DNA of 64,000 nucleotides from an uncultured Marinobacterium sp. (GCA_947501565.1 CANMWJ010000005.1:216512-280511); one strand, 5' to 3'; shown: positions 18,054-27,213, numbered from the stretch's first letter. Program-made: numbers and translations. The notes: generated by a model not told the origin, from the sequence alone.

Positions 18054-18710
18054 ATGAAAAAATTGGTATATGTATGTTTGACGGCGGCGATTATTTCCGG
18101 GTGTCAGACCATCGATCCTTATACTCGGGAACAGAAAACAAGTAATACGGCAACAGGCGCGGGTATCGGCGCTGTAGCGGGTGCAGTGCTGGGAGCGGCG
18201 GTTTCCAGTAAAAAAGATCGCGGCAAGGGTGCGTTGACTGGCGCGCTGGTGGGCGGTGCTGTCGGTGGTGGTATTGGTTACTACATGGATCAGCAGGAAG
18301 CGTTGCTGCGCCAGGAACTGGAAGGGACCGGTGTCAGCGTGCAGCGTCAGGGGGACGATATTCGTCTGATCATGCCGGGTAACGTAACCTTCGCAACTGA
18401 CTCTACACGTATTGACGGTGGCTTCTATCCAGTTTTGGATTCCGTTGTGAAGGTGTTAACAAAGTTTGATAAAACACAGATGTCTGTTGATGGCTTTACC
18501 GATAGTACCGGCAGTTTTGAACACAATCAGAAGTTGTCAGAGGCGCGAGCAGCGGCTGTCGCAAACTACCTGACGGCTTCCGGTATCAACCGTTTGCGTA
18601 TCAGTACGCAGGGGTACGGGGAGCGCTATCCGATTGCGGATAACAACTCCGCTTCCGGTCGTGCGTTGAACCGCCGTGTTGAGATCAATATCCGCGGTCA
18701 GCAGGCCTGA
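18054..18710 (+). CDS. OmpA-family lipoprotein (YiaD-like)
   Basis: A 218-residue lipoprotein. The signal peptide is MKKLVYVCLTAAIISGC, lipidated Cys 17. Residues about 35-80 form a glycine-zipper region (GAGIGAVAGAVLGAA, GALVGGAVGGGIGYYM) likely to insert in membrane. The C-terminal OmpA/MotB peptidoglycan-binding domain follows: FATDSTRI, VDGFTDSTGSFEHNQKLSEARA and the terminal NRRVEI. It tethers outer membrane to peptidoglycan; E. coli YiaD has the same order. I set the start at ATG 18054 because AAGAGGGA lies 5 bases upstream. It converges on flgT with a shared hairpin. Confidence 0.88.
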   Translation: MKKLVYVCLTAAIISGCQTIDPYTREQKTSNTATGAGIGAVAGAVLGAAVSSKKDRGKGALTGALVGGAVGGGIGYYMDQQEALLRQELEGTGVSVQRQGDDIRLIMPGNVTFATDSTRIDGGFYPVLDSVVKVLTKFDKTQMSVDGFTDSTGSFEHNQKLSEARAAAVANYLTASGINRLRISTQGYGERYPIADNNSASGRALNRRVEINIRGQQA

Positions 18711-18740
18711 TTGGTTCCGCAACTTCTCCTCTCCAGAAAC

Positions 18741-18780
18741 CCGATTAACCGGCTCAGTTAGCTTTGCGCCGGTTAATCGG
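18741..18780. terminator. Perfect 13-bp hairpin between convergent genes
   Basis: CCGATTAACCGGC (18741-18753) pairs perfectly with GCCGGTTAATCGG (18768-18780). It lies between the OmpA-like gene and the 3' end of flgT, and the right arm includes the flgT stop region. There is no T-tract, so it may terminate in either direction or protect the RNA 3' ends. Confidence 0.6.
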
Positions 18781-19987
18781 AGATCACCACGTCGCCTGGC
18801 AGAATATTCTGATGCTGGGCGATATTCACCAGATGTCCTTTCACGAAGTTGGGTTGTACCTCGTCTACCACCAATGTACGTCCCGTATTGCTGAGCTGGT
18901 GGGTGGGGCGCATCTGCGTGTCGTAAAATGTCGAACGATGCAGGACCTTGAATTTATCTCCTGCCTTGATGCCGGACCGAATACCCGCGTTAAACCAGAT
19001 GCGGTTGTTATCGGTGCGGGTAATCTGTGCTGAAAACGGGCGGCAGCGCAGGTCCTCTTCCAGTTCATCGACGACCTGTGCGAGTAGCGTATTCACAGCC
19101 TGGCCGTACTCCTGTTCGCTGAAGGCAAGGGTGCCAAAGCCGGTTTTGGTGTGGGCGGGCAGATTCCAAAGGCCTTGCGTCCGGTAACGTTTCTCTAGCA
19201 GGAGGGCGCCGCTGAATCCATCGTGAATAAACAGATCCAGTTCAAAACCGCGTAGATGTTTTTTGCTGCGATAATCCAGGCGGTTGTAGAGATCTACCAG
19301 ATAGTTCTTTTCTTTGAGTGTGCGCGGGTCTGCCATCGCCATATCGCGGATCACGCCGGACACGATGAACTGCGTACCAAGATGGTTCAGATTTCCCGCC
19401 ACTGTTGTCAGGGTGCCATCGTCCAGTTGGCGACTGGCGGCATTATGCAACGCCGGATAAATATTCAGGTGCAGCGCCTTTTGTACGCCAACCCGTCCGT
19501 TGGCGATCAGTTTGGCTGCGATCTGCCCGGGTAGTTCCTGAGCGGCGTCCCCCAGTGCGCCCAGATTGCCTTGGGGCGGGTGAAGGAACGGGAAGCCGGT
19601 AATTGCGACCGATTTCAGGTAGGCATTGGTAATGCCGTTGCTGCAGCCGGTATCGACAACAACGTCTGCCTTGATGTGAACGCTCAGGATATTGCCAGCG
19701 CGCTGCTCGCTGAGCAGCTCGATATTTCTCACCTCGCCCAGGGTGGTGATCTTCATATCATCTATTTCCAGAATGCCATCGCGGACCTGCTGGCTGCTGG
19801 ATACGTAGACAGCGGCCTGCATTGAGGCCTGACGTGAAGCGTCTTCAATCGCTGCTTCCCGGGCAGATGCCAGATCGCCGTTGACGATAACGGCTTGGCC
19901 CTGGGCTTCCACCTCGATTGCAAACGCGGAAGTTGTAAAAAAAACGCAAAGGCTGAGCAAGAGAAACTGGCAGAGGCGATTAAACAT
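18773..19987 (-). CDS. flgT: Flagellar H-ring protein FlgT
   Basis: A protein of about 404 residues with an N-terminal secretory signal (MFNRLCQFLLLSLCVFFTTSAFA). FlgT-type features follow: an N-terminal domain with REAAIEDASRQAS, a middle domain, and a C-terminal SH3-like part (NAGIRSGIKAGDKFKVLHRS). In Vibrio FlgT forms the H ring around the basal body's outer membrane part and helps place MotX/MotY. Diverging flgO-flgP supports the call. I used ATG 19987, which starts the signal peptide; an upstream start at 20041 adds a non-secretory extension. Confidence 0.88.
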   Translation of the reverse strand: MFNRLCQFLLLSLCVFFTTSAFAIEVEAQGQAVIVNGDLASAREAAIEDASRQASMQAAVYVSSSQQVRDGILEIDDMKITTLGEVRNIELLSEQRAGNILSVHIKADVVVDTGCSNGITNAYLKSVAITGFPFLHPPQGNLGALGDAAQELPGQIAAKLIANGRVGVQKALHLNIYPALHNAASRQLDDGTLTTVAGNLNHLGTQFIVSGVIRDMAMADPRTLKEKNYLVDLYNRLDYRSKKHLRGFELDLFIHDGFSGALLLEKRYRTQGLWNLPAHTKTGFGTLAFSEQEYGQAVNTLLAQVVDELEEDLRCRPFSAQITRTDNNRIWFNAGIRSGIKAGDKFKVLHRSTFYDTQMRPTHQLSNTGRTLVVDEVQPNFVKGHLVNIAQHQNILPGDVVISD

Positions 19988-20154
19988 ATCTGTGGATCGA
20001 CCGACACATGTAAAGAAGTGGTATCGGGTTACAGTATGCAATTGCCCGGTGCTTGTAAACTGATGAGCGTAGGTGGCTGTGTTTGCGGATTCGATGTCCG
20101 GCTTCCTGCGAATTATGGTAGATTGGTCGCAATCGAATGAATGGACCTAAGCGG

Positions 20155-20838
20155 ATGAAAAAGCTACTGCTATTAACGCTGTTTCTCTCCGGCTGTACGT
20201 CGCTGTGGAATCCGGGGGCAACAGAACCCACTCCGCCTGTCAGTGAGGCTCCAGTAGCGCCTGTACCTGTAGCTGAGGAGCCCGAGCCCTCAGCCAGCGC
20301 TGAAATAACCTCAATCGACCCGACAACACATATTTATGATCCGGTAAGTGATGCGGTTGCACAGATGACCGAGCAGCTTACGACGGGGTTGCGGGCTAAT
20401 CGTGTCCACCGGCTGCCAATGGCTGTGATGCCTTTTGTTGATCTGTCGCGCGCGCGCGAGCGTTACAGCGGAGAGCTGGGTGAGCGATTGGGAGACAGTT
20501 TTATCTACCAGTTGCAGCGCGGCGACTACAACTTGATCGATTACCGCGCGGTTAGTTTGCTGACCACGGCAAAAGATCCTCTGACCAAGCAAAACCTGTC
20601 AGCTCTGCGCAGTCGCTACCGTATCTACTTCCTGCTTACCGGCACCTATGCCCGTTATCCGGACGGAATTGTGGTAAATGCGCGGGTGCTGGATACAACT
20701 ACGCGTCAGGTGCTGGCGTCGGCACAGACGCATCTGCCGGACCTGCGCTTAGAGGGTGGTACGCCGGGTTACGATCCGTTAAAGGCGATGAAAAAAGGTA
20801 TGATCATTGAAAACAGTTTGGGGCCGGTAGGAAATTGA
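20155..20838 (+). CDS. flgO: Flagellar outer-membrane lipoprotein FlgO
   Basis: A protein of 227 residues from ATG 20155. It has a short lipoprotein signal (MKKLLLLTLFLSGC, Cys 14), then a proline-rich linker (residues about 20-45). The FlgO domain follows: PMAVMPFVDLSRARERYSGE, GERLGDSFIYQLQ and VVNARVLDTTTRQVLASAQ. In Vibrio FlgO and FlgP are outer-membrane proteins needed for a stable sheathed or polar flagellum. It overlaps flgP's ribosome-binding region and diverges from flgT. An ATG at 20137 would add six residues. Confidence 0.87.
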   Translation: MKKLLLLTLFLSGCTSLWNPGATEPTPPVSEAPVAPVPVAEEPEPSASAEITSIDPTTHIYDPVSDAVAQMTEQLTTGLRANRVHRLPMAVMPFVDLSRARERYSGELGERLGDSFIYQLQRGDYNLIDYRAVSLLTTAKDPLTKQNLSALRSRYRIYFLLTGTYARYPDGIVVNARVLDTTTRQVLASAQTHLPDLRLEGGTPGYDPLKAMKKGMIIENSLGPVGN

Positions 20839-20840
20839 AC

Positions 20841-21323
20841 ATGACGCACAGCAAATCGGTGCTTAAAGCGGCTTTTCTGGTACTCGGATTTTCTTTCCTT
20901 GTCGGGTGTGAAACGGTGTCAAAAACGCTGGTGGATATCGCTGAGGCGCTGCCAGATGCTCCGATGGAAACGAAAGAGCTGGAATCTGTTGAGCCTGAGT
21001 GGGTACGGGCGACCGGATACGCGCCTATCAGTCTGCAGCCGGGTTCAACTAAAGAGCATAAGATGATTCTGGCGATGCGTGCTTCGAAACTGAGGGCGTA
21101 TCAGGAGTTGACGGCGATCGTGCACGGGCAGTATCTGTTCGGTACCACCGCGGTGCAGGACATGGTGTTGAAAAACGACCAGTTTAAAACAGCGGTGTCA
21201 GGCATTGTGCGTGGGGCGCGGGTGGTGAAGAGTTACCCGGTGCAGGATGACGTGTATGCCACCATCCTTGAGGTGGATATGAATCAGTTGCAGCGTGCCT
21301 GGGTGAAAGCCCAATCTAAATAG
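20841..21323 (+). CDS. flgP: Flagellar lipoprotein FlgP (LPP20 family)
   Basis: A 160-residue lipoprotein with signal MTHSKSVLKAAFLVLGFSFL and lipidated Cys 23 in VGC. The LPP20/FlgP domain includes the AMRASKLRAYQELTAIVHGQ segment and a C-terminal VYATILEVDMNQL. FlgP forms an outer-membrane-associated disk or ring in Vibrio and Campylobacter flagella. I set the start at ATG 20841, with AGGAA at 20829-20833 spaced 7 bases; a TTG at 20835 is possible. It follows flgO by 2 bases and ends before a bidirectional terminator. Confidence 0.87.
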   Translation: MTHSKSVLKAAFLVLGFSFLVGCETVSKTLVDIAEALPDAPMETKELESVEPEWVRATGYAPISLQPGSTKEHKMILAMRASKLRAYQELTAIVHGQYLFGTTAVQDMVLKNDQFKTAVSGIVRGARVVKSYPVQDDVYATILEVDMNQLQRAWVKAQSK

Positions 21324-21338
21324 AGCAATAGTCGTCCG

Positions 21339-21368
21339 GAAAAACAGGGCTTAGTGGCCCTGTTTTTC
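21339..21368. terminator. Bidirectional terminator between flgP and the DUF1244 gene
   Basis: GAAAAACAGGGC (21339-21350) pairs perfectly with GCCCTGTTTTTC (21357-21368). The stem has A-runs on one side and T-runs on the other, so it works on both strands. Its right arm lies inside the last codons of the DUF1244 gene, whose stop is at 21351-21353. Confidence 0.85.
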
Positions 21369-21662
21369 GTTCTGCTTCTGTACTTCGTCGAATTTAGCCA
21401 GCTGCTCAGCCGTTGCTTCTTTCTGATACTTGGTTTTCCATTCGCTGTACGGCTCGCCGTAGATTACTTCGCGGGCGGCTTCGTAATCCATCTCTACGCC
21501 GCGCTCTTCGGCTGCGGCACGGTACCATTTTGACAGGCAGTTACGGCAGAAGCCGGCTAGGTTCATCATGTCGATATTCTGCGCATCTTTGCGGCTGTCC
21601 AGGTGTTCCAGCAGGCGGCGGAATGCGGCGGCTTCGATTTCGGTACGGGTCTGATCGTCCAT
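21351..21662 (-). CDS. DUF1244 family protein
   Basis: A 103-residue soluble protein, all or mostly alpha-helical. It carries the family core FRRLLEHLDSRKDAQNIDMMNL, then GFCRNCLSKWYRAAAEERG, with two cysteines three apart, and the YGEPYSEWKTKYQKEAT segment. DUF1244 proteins are widespread in proteobacteria and have no established function. It follows glnD by 12 bases on the same strand, so it is the last gene of map-glnD-DUF1244. The terminator hairpin overlaps its 3' end. Confidence 0.9.
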   Translation of the reverse strand: MDDQTRTEIEAAAFRRLLEHLDSRKDAQNIDMMNLAGFCRNCLSKWYRAAAEERGVEMDYEAAREVIYGEPYSEWKTKYQKEATAEQLAKFDEVQKQNEKQGH

Positions 21663-21674
21663 TGTGCTTCTCTT

Positions 21675-24377
21675 TTATTGTTCTTGTTGCTGGATATGTT
21701 CGTCCAGCTGCTGGCAGATGTCGTTCTGCAGGCGCTGGCAGAGTGTCGGGTCTGAAATCGGTTGGCCGGTTTCGTCAGTGATAAAGAAAAAGTCCTCTAC
21801 GCGCTCGCCGATCGATGCGATCTTGGCTTTGTGCACGGAGACGTTGTTCTCGACAAAGATGCGGCCGATGCGTGCCAGCAGGCCGGGACGGTCCGGTGTA
21901 ATCACTTCAAGTACGGTTTCCTGGCTCACCGGATCGGTGCTGATGTTGACCGTGGTGGGTGTCGCAAAAAGCTTCAGTTGGCGTGGTACGCGACGGTGGA
22001 TGATCTCCGGGTAGTCTTCCGGGTCATCCAGCTCTTCCACCAGGCGCTGACGAATCTGATTGAGATAATCCGGGTTCTCGGAAAGCGGCTGATTATCCTC
22101 GGTTAATACCGTGTAGGTGTTCAGCGACTGTCCATTGTCGGTAACGATGATGCGGGCATCCTGGATACTCAGGTGCAGCTGGTCGAGGGTGGCCACCGAC
22201 GCTGCAAACAGATTGGGTAGATCGCGGATATATACAAAGATCTCGGTTGCGCCCTCGTGCAGGCGCAGAGAGGTCTGGCGAATCAGCACCAGAGGAACTT
22301 CCGGATCGTTGTGCTCGAGGATGGCGCGGGTGTGCCAGGCGATACTCTTTGCTGTTTCGCGCAGGAAGTAGTCGTCACCCAGTGTTGACCAGAACTCCTG
22401 TATATCGGACTCGGGCAGGCCATTGCGGCTGAGTATCGCCATCGCTTCGTGCTGAACCTGCTCGATCAGGTCCTCTTTCGCGACAGGGTTCTCCAGACCG
22501 CGGCGCAGTACGCGTTTGGTTTCGGTGTAGAGCGTACGCATCAGGGTAGCACGCCAGTTGTTCCACAAGGTGTGGTTGGTGGCGTTGATATCGGCCAGCG
22601 TCAGCGTGTAGAGGTAATCCAGATGGGTGATATCGCCCACCTGTTCGGCGAAGGTCTGAATAACTTCCGGGTCAGAGATGTCCTTGCGTTGCGCGGTCAT
22701 CGACATCAGCAGGTGATTGCGTACCAGCCAGGCGACCAGGTGGCTATCCCACTTGCCCAGATGGTGGCGCTCGCAAAACTGCATCACATCGACTGCGCCC
22801 AGCTCTGAGTGGTCGCCGCCACGACCTTTGCCGATATCGTGGTACAAGCCCGCGATATAGAGCAGTTCGATTTTGGGTAGCTGATTGACGATACGGTGTG
22901 CGATTGGGAACTTTTCGCGATGGTCGCCGTGACGGAACTGGCGTGTTTTCTGAATCACCTTGAGCGTGTGGGCGTCCACGGTGTAGATGTGGAAAAGGTC
23001 GTGTTGCATCTGGCCGACAATCTGACCGAACTCCGGCAGGTAAAGGCCCAGGATGCCGTATTTGTTCATGCGCTTGAGTTCGGTGGAAACGCGGTCCGGG
23101 CTGCGCAGCAGCTCCATAAACAGCGAGGTGTTGCGAATGTCGTTGCGGAACTCATCGTCGATCAGGTGACGGTGGTCTCGGATCAGGCGGATGGTGGATG
23201 CACGCACGCCTTTGATCTGTGAGTTGGCCGCCAGCAGAACAAAGATCTCCATCAGCGCAAATGGGTGATGTTCGAAGACGTTGTCGTAGGTGACTTCAAT
23301 GTAGTCGTTGTGGATCTGGAACCGCTTGTTGAGCGGCTCAAGGCGCTGCTCCTCCTCGCCGCGAAGGATTGCTTCGTCGAAGTGCTGCAGCAGCATGTGG
23401 TTGAACTCCGACATCGCCTTGGCGACGCGGTAGTATTTGCCCATGAACTGTTCTACCGCCAGCTCGCCTTCGGAGTCCTGGTAACCAAACAGTTCAGCCA
23501 GCGCGCGCTGGTGGTCGAACAGTAGGCGGTCTTCGTGGCGGTTGCAGACCATGTGCAGGGCATAGCGTACAGTCCAGAGGTAGAGTTCACCCTTGTTCAG
23601 GGTGTCCAGCTCGCGGTCGGTGAGGAAGCCGTCATCGACCAGATCGCGAATGTAAGTAGAGCCGAAATGGCGCTTCGCTACCCAGCCGATGGTCTGCAGA
23701 TCGCGTAGGCCGCCCGGGGAGTTCTTCAGGTTCGGCTCAAGGTTATATTCGGTGTTGTTGGTCTTTTCGTGACGGTCGAGCTGTTCGCGAATTTTGGCAC
23801 GGAAAAACTCTTTATCGGTCCAGGCGCCCTCAGATGTGACCTCGTCGTACATGCGGGCATGAAGCTCGCCGCTGCCCACAATGGTGCGGGATTCGATCAG
23901 GTTGGTGGCGATGGTGATGTCGTTGCGTGCCTCTTCGCAGCACTCGGTGATGGTGCGTACGCTGGAGCCGATATCAAGGTTGATATCCCAGAGCAGCGTC
24001 AGGAAGTCGCTGATAGCTTCCTGAAAACTCTCCGGTTCGATGCCGTCCACCAGAATAAGCAGGTCCACATCAGAACAAGGGTGCAGTTCGCCGCGCCCAT
24101 AACCGCCTACGGCAATCAGCTCGATATGTTTGTCATCGGGCCAGTCAAAACGCTGCCAGATACCCTCGAGTACCTTATCCATCACCCAGGCCCGGCCGTA
24201 TATCAACTTGCGGATATCTTCGCCGGCCTTGAAGCGTTCATCCATCTTCTCGCGGACGCCTTTAAGGGTCTCTTTGAGCAGCGGGATCGGTCGGTTGGTC
24301 TCCGCCAGTGCATCATAGAACGCTTTGGTATTAAACAGTTCTTCGTCGGCAACCTGGTGGTGGGCAGCGTGTGACAT
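21675..24377 (-). CDS. glnD: Bifunctional uridylyltransferase / uridylyl-removing enzyme
   Basis: A 900-residue protein (E. coli GlnD 890). Order of domains: nucleotidyltransferase (GGYGRGELHPCSDVDLLIL, near residue 88), GlnD-type linker, HD hydrolase (GLYHDIGKGRGGDHSELG, near residue 475) and two C-terminal ACT domains (VLEVITPDRPGLLARIG in the second). It senses glutamine and uridylylates or deuridylylates PII protein to set nitrogen assimilation. I chose ATG 24377 (MSHAAHHQVADEEL); a longer frame to 24509 would overlap the map 3' end. It lies 13 bases after map. Confidence 0.96.
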   Translation of the reverse strand: MSHAAHHQVADEELFNTKAFYDALAETNRPIPLLKETLKGVREKMDERFKAGEDIRKLIYGRAWVMDKVLEGIWQRFDWPDDKHIELIAVGGYGRGELHPCSDVDLLILVDGIEPESFQEAISDFLTLLWDINLDIGSSVRTITECCEEARNDITIATNLIESRTIVGSGELHARMYDEVTSEGAWTDKEFFRAKIREQLDRHEKTNNTEYNLEPNLKNSPGGLRDLQTIGWVAKRHFGSTYIRDLVDDGFLTDRELDTLNKGELYLWTVRYALHMVCNRHEDRLLFDHQRALAELFGYQDSEGELAVEQFMGKYYRVAKAMSEFNHMLLQHFDEAILRGEEEQRLEPLNKRFQIHNDYIEVTYDNVFEHHPFALMEIFVLLAANSQIKGVRASTIRLIRDHRHLIDDEFRNDIRNTSLFMELLRSPDRVSTELKRMNKYGILGLYLPEFGQIVGQMQHDLFHIYTVDAHTLKVIQKTRQFRHGDHREKFPIAHRIVNQLPKIELLYIAGLYHDIGKGRGGDHSELGAVDVMQFCERHHLGKWDSHLVAWLVRNHLLMSMTAQRKDISDPEVIQTFAEQVGDITHLDYLYTLTLADINATNHTLWNNWRATLMRTLYTETKRVLRRGLENPVAKEDLIEQVQHEAMAILSRNGLPESDIQEFWSTLGDDYFLRETAKSIAWHTRAILEHNDPEVPLVLIRQTSLRLHEGATEIFVYIRDLPNLFAASVATLDQLHLSIQDARIIVTDNGQSLNTYTVLTEDNQPLSENPDYLNQIRQRLVEELDDPEDYPEIIHRRVPRQLKLFATPTTVNISTDPVSQETVLEVITPDRPGLLARIGRIFVENNVSVHKAKIASIGERVEDFFFITDETGQPISDPTLCQRLQNDICQQLDEHIQQQEQ

Positions 24378-24390
24378 GGTGATTCCTGTA

Positions 24391-25161
24391 TTAGATCTTT
24401 TCGTCTTTACGCAGGGTGAGTACTTCGTAACCGTCAGCAGTGACCAGAATGGTGTGTTCCCACTGTGCCGACAGGCGACGATCGGTGGTTTCCACGGTCC
24501 AGCCGTCACGTTTGTTGAGTTTTACGTGACGTTTGCCTGCGTTGATCATCGGCTCGATGGTGAAGATCATGCCTTCCTGCAGTTCTGCACCGGTGCCCGC
24601 TTTGCCATAATGCAGGACCTGCGGGTCTTCGTGGAACTCAGCGCCGATGCCGTGGCCGCAGTACTCGCGAACCACGGAGTAGTGGCTTGCTTCCGCGTGT
24701 TTCTGGATCACCTCGGCGATGTCGCCCAGGCGGCAACCGGGTTTAACCAGGCGAATGCCTTTGTAGAGGCACTCCTGCGTCACGTCCACCAGGCGGCGTG
24801 CGTGAACCTGTTCTTTGCCGATGAAGAACATCTGGCTGGTGTCGCCATGGTAACCGTCTTTAATCACCGTGATATCGACGTTGATGATATCGCCGTTTTT
24901 CAGGGGTTTGTCGTTAGGGATGCCGTGACAGACGACCTGATTGACTGATGTACAGATCGACTTTGGAAAACCGTGGTAGTTGAGCGGAGCAGGGATCGCC
25001 TGCTGTTCGTTCACGATATAGTCGTGACAGATCTGATTCAGCTCATTGGTAGTAACCCCAGCCTTCACGTAAGGTGCGATCATCTCCAGCACTTCCGCGG
25101 CCAGGCGGCCAGCGACGCGCATCTTTTCGATCTCTTCAGGAGTTTTGATTTTGATAGTCAT
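24391..25161 (-). CDS. map: Methionine aminopeptidase type I
   Basis: A 256-residue M24A peptidase (E. coli Map 264). The metal ligands are seen in order: Asp in VDITVIKDGYHGDTSQMF (two Asp), His in GHGIGAEFHEDPQ, Glu in MIFTIEPM and Glu in WEHTILVT. It removes the initiator methionine from new proteins in the cytoplasm. It diverges from rpsB and leads the map-glnD-DUF1244 operon, the usual gammaproteobacterial layout. The ATG gives the normal N-terminus MTIKIKTPEEIEKMR. Confidence 0.97.
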   Translation of the reverse strand: MTIKIKTPEEIEKMRVAGRLAAEVLEMIAPYVKAGVTTNELNQICHDYIVNEQQAIPAPLNYHGFPKSICTSVNQVVCHGIPNDKPLKNGDIINVDITVIKDGYHGDTSQMFFIGKEQVHARRLVDVTQECLYKGIRLVKPGCRLGDIAEVIQKHAEASHYSVVREYCGHGIGAEFHEDPQVLHYGKAGTGAELQEGMIFTIEPMINAGKRHVKLNKRDGWTVETTDRRLSAQWEHTILVTADGYEVLTLRKDEKI

Positions 25162-25322
25162 ATTTTGGGGGTCCGCTCAACGCATAACACAGAACTAAAA
25201 ATTCAGGGCTATTCTGCCTTATATGGCGCGTATGAAATACCGTTGTAAGGATAAACTTTCGGTATGCGCGCCAGTGTACTAAATAGATTGTATCAATCGT
25301 GCGGATGAAAACGAAAGCGCGC

Positions 25323-25351
25323 TTTAAAAATAGGTGCCGTTATGGTATAAA
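25323..25351 (+). promoter_or_regulatory. Likely rpsB promoter
   Basis: TTTAAA (25323-25328) and TATAAA (25346-25351) are spaced 17 bases. A G+C-rich stretch (CCGCGCTCG) follows the -10, as in growth-rate-controlled promoters of translation genes. It would give a leader of about 125 bases. Predicted from consensus. Confidence 0.5.
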
Positions 25352-25359
25352 TCCGCGCT

Positions 25360-25483
25360 CGAAAAATGCGCTCTGCGCAATACATAACACACACGCTCCG
25401 TCACATCGTTCAGGGTGCTTCCTTAAGGGGAGGTTGGGCGATGGGGAACGTGGAGGTTTAACCCAAATCTACAGGATTTAATA
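25360..25483 (+). promoter_or_regulatory. rpsB 5' leader (candidate S2 autoregulatory RNA)
   Basis: This untranslated stretch follows the predicted promoter. It contains the G-rich segment GGGGAGGTTGGGCGATGGGG (25430-25449) and TGGAGGTTTAACCC (25451-25464). Gammaproteobacterial rpsB leaders are known to fold into a structure bound by S2, but I could not confirm the fold base by base. The whole map-rpsB gap (25162-25483) shows no gene. Confidence 0.4.
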
Positions 25484-26224
25484 ATGGCTAAAATTAGCAT
25501 GCGTGACCTGCTGAAAGCAGGTGTACACTTCGGTCACCAGACTCGCTACTGGAACCCAAAGATGTCCAAATTCATCTTTGGTGCTCGTAACAAGATCCAT
25601 ATCATCAACCTGGAGCACACTCTGCCTGCACTGAACGGTGCACTGGACGTTGTTCAGGGTATGGCTACCAACAAGAACAAAGTTCTGTTTGTTGGTACTA
25701 AACGTGCTGCGAGCAAGATCATTAAAGAAGAAGCTGCACGCGCAGGTATGCCTTACGTCAACCACCGTTGGTTGGGTGGCATGCTGACTAACTACAAAAC
25801 TATCCGTCAGTCTATCCGTCGTCTGCGTGATCTGGAATCACAGGCGCAGGATGGTACCTTCGAGCAGTTGACCAAAAAAGAAGCGCTGATGCGTCAGCGT
25901 GAAATGGACAAGCTGGAACGCTCCATCGGTGGTATCAAAGACATGGGCGGTCTGCCAGACGCACTGTTCGTAATCGACGTTGATCACGAGCGCATCGCCG
26001 TAAACGAAGCTAACAAACTGGGTATCCCAGTAATTGGTGTTGTTGATACTAACAGCAACCCAGATGGCATCGACTACGTTATCCCTGGTAACGATGACGC
26101 GCTGCGCGCAATTCAGATCTACGTGAAATCTGCTGCTGATGCTTGCCTGGAAGGCGTTGAAGCTACGGGTGGCGCGAAAGGCGAATTCGTAGAAGTTGAA
26201 GAAGATCAGGCAGCTGCAGAGTAA
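25484..26224 (+). CDS. rpsB: 30S ribosomal protein S2
   Basis: A 246-residue ribosomal protein (E. coli S2 241). Family signatures are the N-terminal [22 protein letters not shown], then [16 protein letters not shown] and [25 protein letters not shown] split over two blocks. The C-terminus is acidic ([10 protein letters not shown]). S2 joins the 30S subunit late and helps bind S1. Strong codon bias fits high expression. It is followed by a terminator and then tsf, as in most proteobacteria. Confidence 0.98.
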   Translation: MAKISMRDLLKAGVHFGHQTRYWNPKMSKFIFGARNKIHIINLEHTLPALNGALDVVQGMATNKNKVLFVGTKRAASKIIKEEAARAGMPYVNHRWLGGMLTNYKTIRQSIRRLRDLESQAQDGTFEQLTKKEALMRQREMDKLERSIGGIKDMGGLPDALFVIDVDHERIAVNEANKLGIPVIGVVDTNSNPDGIDYVIPGNDDALRAIQIYVKSAADACLEGVEATGGAKGEFVEVEEDQAAAE

Positions 26225-26270
26225 TCCTGCTGTCAACGATGCCTGATACTATTCCGTGCCAGGCATGAAG

Positions 26271-26293
26271 GGGGAGCGTTGCTCCCCTTTTTT
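26271..26293 (+). terminator. Rho-independent terminator/attenuator between rpsB and tsf
   Basis: GGGGAGC (26271-26277), loop GTT, GCTCCCC (26281-26287), then six T (26288-26293). It would lower tsf expression relative to rpsB unless read through. Confidence 0.9.
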
Positions 26294-26339
26294 CGATTTT
26301 TGATTTAAAGCTTTAATCTTATTGATAGAGGTATTCAAA

Positions 26340-27197
26340 ATGGCATTCTCTGCTAAGGACGTGAAAGAACTGCGCGACCGTACTGGTCTTGGCATGATGG
26401 AGTGTAAAAAAGCGCTGACTGAAGCTGGCGGTGACATCGACGCGGCAATCGAAGAGCTGCGTAAAGCGTCCGGCATGAAGGCTGCTAAGAAAGCAGGCCG
26501 TACTGCTGCTGAAGGTATCGTAGTTGTTAAAGTAGCTGCTGATAACAAATCTGCAGTTGCTGTAGAAGTTAACTCCGAGACTGACTTTGCTGCGCGTGAC
26601 GAAAACTTCGCTGCGTTCGCAGAAACTGTTGCAGAAGCGGCTGTAGCTTCCAAAGCTGACAGCGTTGAAGCGCTGATGACTGATGAGCTGGTTGCTGCAC
26701 GTGAAGCGCTGGTTCAGAAAATTGGTGAGAACATCACTGTTCGTCGTCTGTTCACTGTAGAAGGTGACGTTGTAGGCGCATACGTTCACAGCAACAACAA
26801 AATTGCTGCGATCACTGTTCTGGAAGGCGGCGACGCTGAAACTGCTAAAGACGTTGCGATGCACGTTACTGCTGTTAACCCACAGGTGGTTAACAAAGAC
26901 GACATGCCTGCAGACGTTGTAGCAAAAGAGAAAGAGATCATCCTGGCTCAGCCTGACATGGCATCCAAGCCTGCAGAAATCGCTGAGAAGATGGTTACTG
27001 GCCGTATCAACAAGTTCCTGGCTGAAAACAGCCTGGTTGAACAGCCATTCGTTAAGAACCCAGACCTGAAAGTGGGTCAGTTCGCGAAAGACGCGGGCGC
27101 AGTGGTTAAATCTTTCACCCGTATCGAAGTGGGTGAAGGTGTTGAGGTTGAAGAGGTTGATTTCGCAGCAGAAGTTGCGGCTCAGCTGAAAGGCTAA
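26340..27197 (+). CDS. tsf: Elongation factor Ts
   Basis: A protein of 285 residues (E. coli 283), the nucleotide exchange factor for EF-Tu. The N-terminal UBA-like domain has [19 protein letters not shown], and the core contains the [10 protein letters not shown] segment that contacts EF-Tu (preceded by Asn-Ser-Glu). The start is ATG 26340, with AGAGGT upstream; an in-frame ATG at 26322 would add six residues absent from the family. It lies between two terminators, so it may have its own promoter or rely on read-through from rpsB. Confidence 0.98.
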   Translation: MAFSAKDVKELRDRTGLGMMECKKALTEAGGDIDAAIEELRKASGMKAAKKAGRTAAEGIVVVKVAADNKSAVAVEVNSETDFAARDENFAAFAETVAEAAVASKADSVEALMTDELVAAREALVQKIGENITVRRLFTVEGDVVGAYVHSNNKIAAITVLEGGDAETAKDVAMHVTAVNPQVVNKDDMPADVVAKEKEIILAQPDMASKPAEIAEKMVTGRINKFLAENSLVEQPFVKNPDLKVGQFAKDAGAVVKSFTRIEVGEGVEVEEVDFAAEVAAQLKG

Positions 27198-27213
27198 TAT
27201 AACGCCGACCTCC

